Positions 60,173 through 64,000 of a stretch of 64,000 nucleotides of DNA are shown here, one piece after another. The notes under the pieces are model-generated. The model was given only the letters and a program-made list of their open reading frames with translations, was not told the DNA's origin and ran no database searches. This DNA is from Nodosilinea sp. PGN35 (GTDB lineage Bacteria; Cyanobacteriota; Cyanobacteriia; Phormidesmidales; Phormidesmidaceae): the NCBI RefSeq assembly GCF_029109325.1, contig NZ_JAQKQJ010000016.1:1-64000 (forward strand), given 5' to 3'. Each line of letters begins with the position of its first letter. The stretch's first letter is position 1. The position numbers were made by a program, and so were the translations under genes.

Positions 60173-60739
60173 ATGACTGCACAGACCTCCGACCCCCACA
60201 ATCTCGAAGCGGCGTTGCTAAGCGCTGAGGGTTCTGCTCGCTCAGCGGGTGTCTCCATCCATACCGAACGGCTAGAGGGGCAGCAGCGCCGCATTGTGGC
60301 CTCTACCCAGATTCCTGCTGAGGTAGACCAGGTTTGGCAGGTACTGACCGATTACAACAACCTGTCGAGCTTTATTCCCAATCTCTCCTACAGCCAGCGG
60401 CTGAGCCATCCCGACGGCGGTATTCGCCTAGAGCAAATCGGTTCCCAGTGTTTTCTCAACATTAAGTTTTGCGCCCGTGTGGTGCTCGATATGGTTGAGA
60501 CATTCCCCAAAGAGCTGCGCTTCTCGATGGTGGAGGGTGATTTTCGCCAGTTTGAGGGCAAGTGGACCCTAGAACCGATAAAGGATGCCTCAGGCGAAGT
60601 CGTTCGCCTGGGCTACGACCTGGTGATTCTGCCTCCCCGCGCGATGCCGGTAGCCCTGATCGAGCGACACATTCGCAATGACCTGAGCCGCAATCTACAA
60701 GCCATTAGCGATCGCACTCTCGTGCTGTTTAGCGCTTGA
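60173..60739 (+). CDS. SRPBCC (START-like) family protein
   Basis: A 188-residue protein with a helix-grip fold of the cyclase/dehydrase type: VASTQIPAEVDQVWQVLTDYNNLSSFIPNL opens the domain, and the final long helix (VALIERHIRNDLSRNLQAI) closes it. Such domains bind lipids or hydrophobic ligands. In cyanobacteria and plastids relatives are uncharacterised. It is tail-to-tail with the LysR gene. Confidence 0.82.
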   Translation: MTAQTSDPHNLEAALLSAEGSARSAGVSIHTERLEGQQRRIVASTQIPAEVDQVWQVLTDYNNLSSFIPNLSYSQRLSHPDGGIRLEQIGSQCFLNIKFCARVVLDMVETFPKELRFSMVEGDFRQFEGKWTLEPIKDASGEVVRLGYDLVILPPRAMPVALIERHIRNDLSRNLQAISDRTLVLFSA

Positions 60740-60760
60740 TTGCTCTCTGCTCGCGACGGA

Positions 60761-61684
60761 TTAAAGCGTTTGGGCAACATCGGCAATGAGCCATCGCAGC
60801 CACTGACTGGCCGGTGAATTTTGGCTGCTGCGATGCCAGCGCATGGCTACCGAAAACCCCTCTAGTTCAAAGGGTAGGGGCAACAGTTTGAGTGGTTGAG
60901 TTTGGTTAAAGGCCACGGCCACTCGACAGGCCAGGGTGGCAATTAAATTGGTTTGAGCCAGCACAAACGGGGCGGCCAAGAAGTGGGGAATGGATAGGGC
61001 AACCCGCCGCTGTAGGTTTTGTTTGGCCAGTAGGTTATCCACTCTGCCCACCCGATCTTCTCTGACCGAGATCAGCAGGTGGGAGAGGGCGAGGTAGGTG
61101 TCGAGCGACAGTTTATCCCCCAGACTGGGATGATCGAGGCGGGCCGCGCAGAGGTAGGCGTCTTGAAAGAGCAGTTGCTCTTGGTGCCAGGGCACGACTT
61201 CTGGGAAAAGACCGCAGGCCAGGTCAATGGCACCGCTGTCGAGCAGGGCGAAGAGGGTCTGGCGATCGCCCGATCGCACTTGTAGAGTCACCCCCGGAGC
61301 CAACGCCTGAACTCGCTGCATCAGCTGGGGTAGCAGGGTCAACTCAACGTAGTCAGACATGCCGATAGCAAACAGGCGATCGCTGGTGGCCGGGTCAAAG
61401 CTAGTATCCTCCAGCAGCGCCCCCTGAATTTGGCGCAGCGCGGGGTTGAGCTGCTGGGCCAGGGCCAGGGCGCGGGGGGTGGGGCGCAGCCCAGCGGGGG
61501 TGCGCAAAAAGAGTTCGTCCTGGGTGAGGCGGCGCAGCCGGGCCAGGGCATTGCTGGTGGCGGGTTGGCTGAGCCCAACCCGCTCCCCAGCGCGGGTGAC
61601 ACTGCCTTCGCTGATTAGGGCGTCGAACACCACCAGCAAATTTAAATCTAACCCGGCAAGATTGATGTGGTGAATGTTGCCCAT
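60761..61684 (-). CDS. LysR-type transcriptional regulator
   Basis: A 307-residue regulator. The winged helix-turn-helix occupies about 7-70 (LNLLVVFDALISEGSVTRAGERVGLSQPATSNALARLRRL), followed by a substrate-binding domain with GMSDYVELTLLPQLM and LLDSGAIDLACGLFPE. ATG 61684 is the natural start; the frame stays open upstream without similarity. It is divergent from the PfpI-family gene across 91 bp, the classic LysR arrangement, so it probably controls the two genes at 61776 and 62498. Confidence 0.9.
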   Translation of the reverse strand: MGNIHHINLAGLDLNLLVVFDALISEGSVTRAGERVGLSQPATSNALARLRRLTQDELFLRTPAGLRPTPRALALAQQLNPALRQIQGALLEDTSFDPATSDRLFAIGMSDYVELTLLPQLMQRVQALAPGVTLQVRSGDRQTLFALLDSGAIDLACGLFPEVVPWHQEQLLFQDAYLCAARLDHPSLGDKLSLDTYLALSHLLISVREDRVGRVDNLLAKQNLQRRVALSIPHFLAAPFVLAQTNLIATLACRVAVAFNQTQPLKLLPLPFELEGFSVAMRWHRSSQNSPASQWLRWLIADVAQTL

Positions 61685-61705
61685 GCGAATTATCCATTGG
61701 ACAAA

Positions 61706-61730
61706 TCTATGATGCAGGCATGACGATAGA
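61706..61730. promoter_or_regulatory. Candidate LysR operator
   Basis: TCTAT-N15-ATAGA lies in the 91-bp divergent space between the LysR gene and the PfpI-family gene, 22 bp from the regulator start. Its dyad symmetry and position suit a LysR binding site. A second short dyad, CGGT-N5-ACCG (61739-61751), is closer to the target genes. Prediction only. Confidence 0.4.
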
Positions 61731-61775
61731 AGCGCAATCGGTTTTCGACCGTTAAACCAATTAGGACAGCGCTCT

Positions 61776-62492
61776 ATGGCCCAGCAGATTTTGATGATTG
61801 TGGCGAATCCGGCGGTCTCTACCACCTTGGGTGGGCCAGTTGGGTTTTGGGCCGCTGAATTAATTCACCCCTACAACGTGTTTACCCAGGCGGGTTACGG
61901 CGTCACCATCGCCAGCCCCCAGGGCGGCAAAGTAGAGTTTGATCGCCTCAGCGATCCCAGAGATGCTTCGGGCTACGCCAAGGACGATACGCTGTCGCTG
62001 GCCTATATTGACCAGCCGGAGTTCATGGCGCTGCTGGAGAACACACCGGCGATCGCCAACCTGGATGCTGCCGACTTTGATGCCATTGTGGTCTGCGGTG
62101 GCCAGTCGCCCATGTTTACCTTTCGCCAAGAGACGGCTTTGCGGGATTTATTCATGGCCTTTTACAACGCAGGCAAGCCCAGCGCGGCCCTCTGCCACGG
62201 CACCTGCCTGCTGCTCGAAACCCGCCTGGCCGACGGTACGCCGCTAATTCAAAACAGGGTTATGACCGGCTTTGCCAACAGCGAAGAAGACTACGCCGAC
62301 CAGGTGACGGGCCAGCGGGTAATGCCCTTTCGCATTGAGGATGAAGCGACCCAGCTGGGGGCCAAGTTCGTCACCCAGCCCGCCTTTACCCCCAATGCTG
62401 TGCGCGACGGGCATTTGATTACTGGACAGCAGCAAAACTCTGGCGCTGAGACAGCCCGGCTACTGCTCAGCGTTCTACAGGCTGGGGGCTAA
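61776..62492 (+). CDS. DJ-1/PfpI family (class I amidotransferase-like) protein
   Basis: A 238-residue protein of the Hsp31/DJ-1 group: ILMIVANPAVSTTLGG, IASPQGGKVEFD, DAIVVCGGQSPMF and the nucleophile elbow ALCHGTCLLL (Cys about residue 141) preceded by a conserved Glu region. Relatives are glyoxalases, chaperones or isonitrile-hydratase-like enzymes; the reaction here is unknown. It is 5 bp upstream of the oxidoreductase gene and divergent from LysR, forming a regulated pair. Confidence 0.85.
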   Translation: MAQQILMIVANPAVSTTLGGPVGFWAAELIHPYNVFTQAGYGVTIASPQGGKVEFDRLSDPRDASGYAKDDTLSLAYIDQPEFMALLENTPAIANLDAADFDAIVVCGGQSPMFTFRQETALRDLFMAFYNAGKPSAALCHGTCLLLETRLADGTPLIQNRVMTGFANSEEDYADQVTGQRVMPFRIEDEATQLGAKFVTQPAFTPNAVRDGHLITGQQQNSGAETARLLLSVLQAGG

Positions 62493-62497
62493 TCGCA

Positions 62498-63133
62498 ATG
62501 AACTTAGCATTTATTGGTATTGGCCAGGTGGGGGCGGCTCTGGCGGGCAGTTTGGTCGCTTTGGGCCACACCGTCACCATCGCCGCCCGTGACCCTGGCT
62601 CCAAAAGTGTGACCGAGGCGGTGGCTCGGTTTCCCCATTTGGCGGTAGCCTCCCCGGAGGATGCCATTGCGGCGGCGGAAGTCATCTTCTTGGCTACGCC
62701 CTTTGCCACTGTGGAGGCGGCTTTGGCTAACGGCGATCGCTTTGCGGGCAAGGTGCTGATCGATTGCACCAACCCCGTGGGGTCGAACTTGACCCACGGG
62801 CTCAATAGCGAGCGATCGGGCAGCGAATTTGTCCAGAGTCTGGTGCCCCAGGCCAGGGTGGTCAAAGCGTTTACCATTTGTGGCGTTGAAAATTTTGAAG
62901 ACAACACCTACCCCGGCTACGGCGACCTCAAGCCCGCCATGCTGATGGCTGGGGATGATGCTGAGGCCAAGCAGGTTGTGGCTACTCTTTGCCAGGAGCT
63001 GGGCTGGGAGCCGGTGGATACTGGCCCAATTTCCACGGCCCTGCATTTGGAGCACATGACCCTACTGTGGATAAAAATGGCCAGAGTGCAAGGAGCAGGA
63101 GCCGGGTTTGTGTGGGCTCGGCTACAGCGGTAG
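62498..63133 (+). CDS. NADPH-dependent F420 reductase-like oxidoreductase
   Basis: A 211-residue Rossmann-fold protein. GIGQVGAALAGSLVALGHTV (about 6-25) is the dinucleotide-binding loop, and AARDPGSK follows with an Arg suited to the NADP phosphate. IFLATPF, IDCTNPVG and VVKAFTICGVENF match the F420-reductase/NAD-binding group. Most cyanobacterial members probably use other substrates. Tightly linked to the PfpI-family gene. Confidence 0.82.
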   Translation: MNLAFIGIGQVGAALAGSLVALGHTVTIAARDPGSKSVTEAVARFPHLAVASPEDAIAAAEVIFLATPFATVEAALANGDRFAGKVLIDCTNPVGSNLTHGLNSERSGSEFVQSLVPQARVVKAFTICGVENFEDNTYPGYGDLKPAMLMAGDDAEAKQVVATLCQELGWEPVDTGPISTALHLEHMTLLWIKMARVQGAGAGFVWARLQR

Positions 63134-63207
63134 AGCGATCGCGGCTAGCCGAAATTCTGTTTGCCGAGCACCCTTGGCCAACAAAGTGGTCAGGCGCTGA
63201 TCGGACT

Positions 63208-63876
63208 TTATGGATGGTTGGATACCAGCGGTTCCTGGCGTTCGGCGACAACGGCATAGAAGGGATCGCCACCAGCCATGCCCAGCATTTGCAGAATGGC
63301 GGGCACGCTGGGGGTGTGAGCCACTACCTCGGGGTTACTGAAGCCGGGCACAGAGCCAAAATAACCTTTCACCAAGTTGACCCGGCGGGTCTCGCTGCCG
63401 TCGCGCCAGGCGGCGATCGCCTTTTGATAAAACATTCGGTTCGAGAAGCTGACAATGGCGATGCCGCCCGGCTTGAGGATGCGGTAGATCTCGCCAAATA
63501 CCATCTCGGGCTGCTGTAGGTACTGCACCGACACGGTGTTTAGCACGGCATCAAAGGACTGGTCTACCAGGGGCAGTTTGGGGTTTTCGTTGAGGTTTTG
63601 CACAAAGTAGTGGTTGAGGCGAGGGTTTTTGGCCAGTTCTTCAGCGTTCATGCCGTGGCCTTCGACCCACTCAAAGTCTACGTCGGCGGGCAGGTGCGAA
63701 ACCCAGCTGCTCATCATGTCAAAGATGCGGCTGTTGGGGCGCAACCGCTGGCGGTAAAGCTCGGTGAGCTGCTGAATGAAGCCGTCGTCTACGTGGGTGA
63801 CAAAGCGGGGCGCGTCGTAGAAAAAAGTGTCGCTAGACTCGTCAAGCTTGGTGCGTTGGTCGGGCTGAAGCAGCAT
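63208..63876 (-). CDS. Class I SAM-dependent methyltransferase-like protein
   Basis: A 222-residue protein from ATG 63876. Segments SRIFDMMSSWVSHLP (motif I position, with no GxGxG), VEGHGMNAEELAKN, LVDQSFDAVLNTVSVQYL and IYRILKPGGIAIVSFSNRMF follow methyltransferase_11 order. The glycine-poor motif I is typical of a conserved cyanobacterial/plant subgroup annotated as methyltransferase. Substrate unknown. The frame is open upstream to 63957 without similarity; 63877-64000 shows nothing else. Confidence 0.8.
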   Translation of the reverse strand: MLLQPDQRTKLDESSDTFFYDAPRFVTHVDDGFIQQLTELYRQRLRPNSRIFDMMSSWVSHLPADVDFEWVEGHGMNAEELAKNPRLNHYFVQNLNENPKLPLVDQSFDAVLNTVSVQYLQQPEMVFGEIYRILKPGGIAIVSFSNRMFYQKAIAAWRDGSETRRVNLVKGYFGSVPGFSNPEVVAHTPSVPAILQMLGMAGGDPFYAVVAERQEPLVSNHP

Positions 63877-64000
63877 GGTGACAGGAGCTAAGGGCTTTCT
63901 TTGAGTGTAAACAAAGATTAAGCTCAGGGCTACGGCGATTCCCTTAGAAATTGCCATAGCCCTGGGCTTTTAGGTTTAGAGGGTTATTTGCCAGGTCAGG

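Overview
The window reads as chromosomal DNA of a GC-rich, phycobilisome-bearing cyanobacterium. The octamer GCGATCGC (HIP1) is scattered throughout, and a CpcS-type phycobiliprotein lyase, a one-helix high-light-inducible protein, the glucolipid synthase of cyanobacterial membranes (mgdA), an EbsA-like pilus protein and several cyanobacteria-only small families are present. GC content and gene style suggest a filamentous Leptolyngbya/Nodosilinea-like lineage; this is inference.

Layout. 1-1510: the end of an insertion sequence that has cut off the catalytic end of a tyrosine integrase, next to tRNA-Arg(CCT), i.e. the remnant of an integrated element. 1547-21572: housekeeping genes on both strands (trmB, a CpdA-like phosphoesterase, polA, a broken nuclease-fold gene, a secreted GUN4-domain protein, hli, uracil phosphoribosyltransferase, yggT, lysS, an HTH-GrpE fusion, cpcS, hemE, a PD-(D/E)XK nuclease). 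21705-26943: a three-gene phosphorelay joined by ATGA overlaps. 27382-46081: an EF-G-like GTPase, a GFA protein, a cobalamin-binding protein, manC, an LCP-family protein, a decayed DUF202 locus, a tandem-domain class III cyclase, FemAB-like, RibD-like, YraN, YajQ, MAPEG, DprA-like, Pta-like and EbsA-like genes. 46354-48574: mgdA, a YciI protein and smpB.

48710-56141 is the most interesting part. It is a co-directional operon encoding a TIR protein with an adaptor-like region, a STAND-like protein without a P-loop, a MoxR AAA+ ATPase, a von Willebrand A protein, a protein with a formylglycine-enzyme-like (FGS) C-terminus, and a TIR-FGS fusion. Three consecutive junctions are ATGA overlaps. The arrangement matches the MoxR/vWA-centred conflict systems predicted by comparative genomics. 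In such a system the ATPase/vWA pair and the STAND-like protein would sense or remodel, and the TIR domains would act as NAD-consuming effectors. Both FGS tails end in a segment that looks like the variable region used by diversity-generating retroelements. No reverse transcriptase or template repeat lies in the window. A 58-codon ORF with a perfect Shine-Dalgarno and a strong terminator follows the operon, then a convergent HerA-type ATPase.

58714-63876: a GAF-type histidine kinase, a START-like protein, a LysR regulator divergent from a DJ-1/PfpI protein and an F420-reductase-like oxidoreductase, and a methyltransferase. Small palindromes recur in the intergenic spaces, most with an AACGTT/CGTTCAAA core. 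One 26-bp nested hairpin has inserted into a gene.
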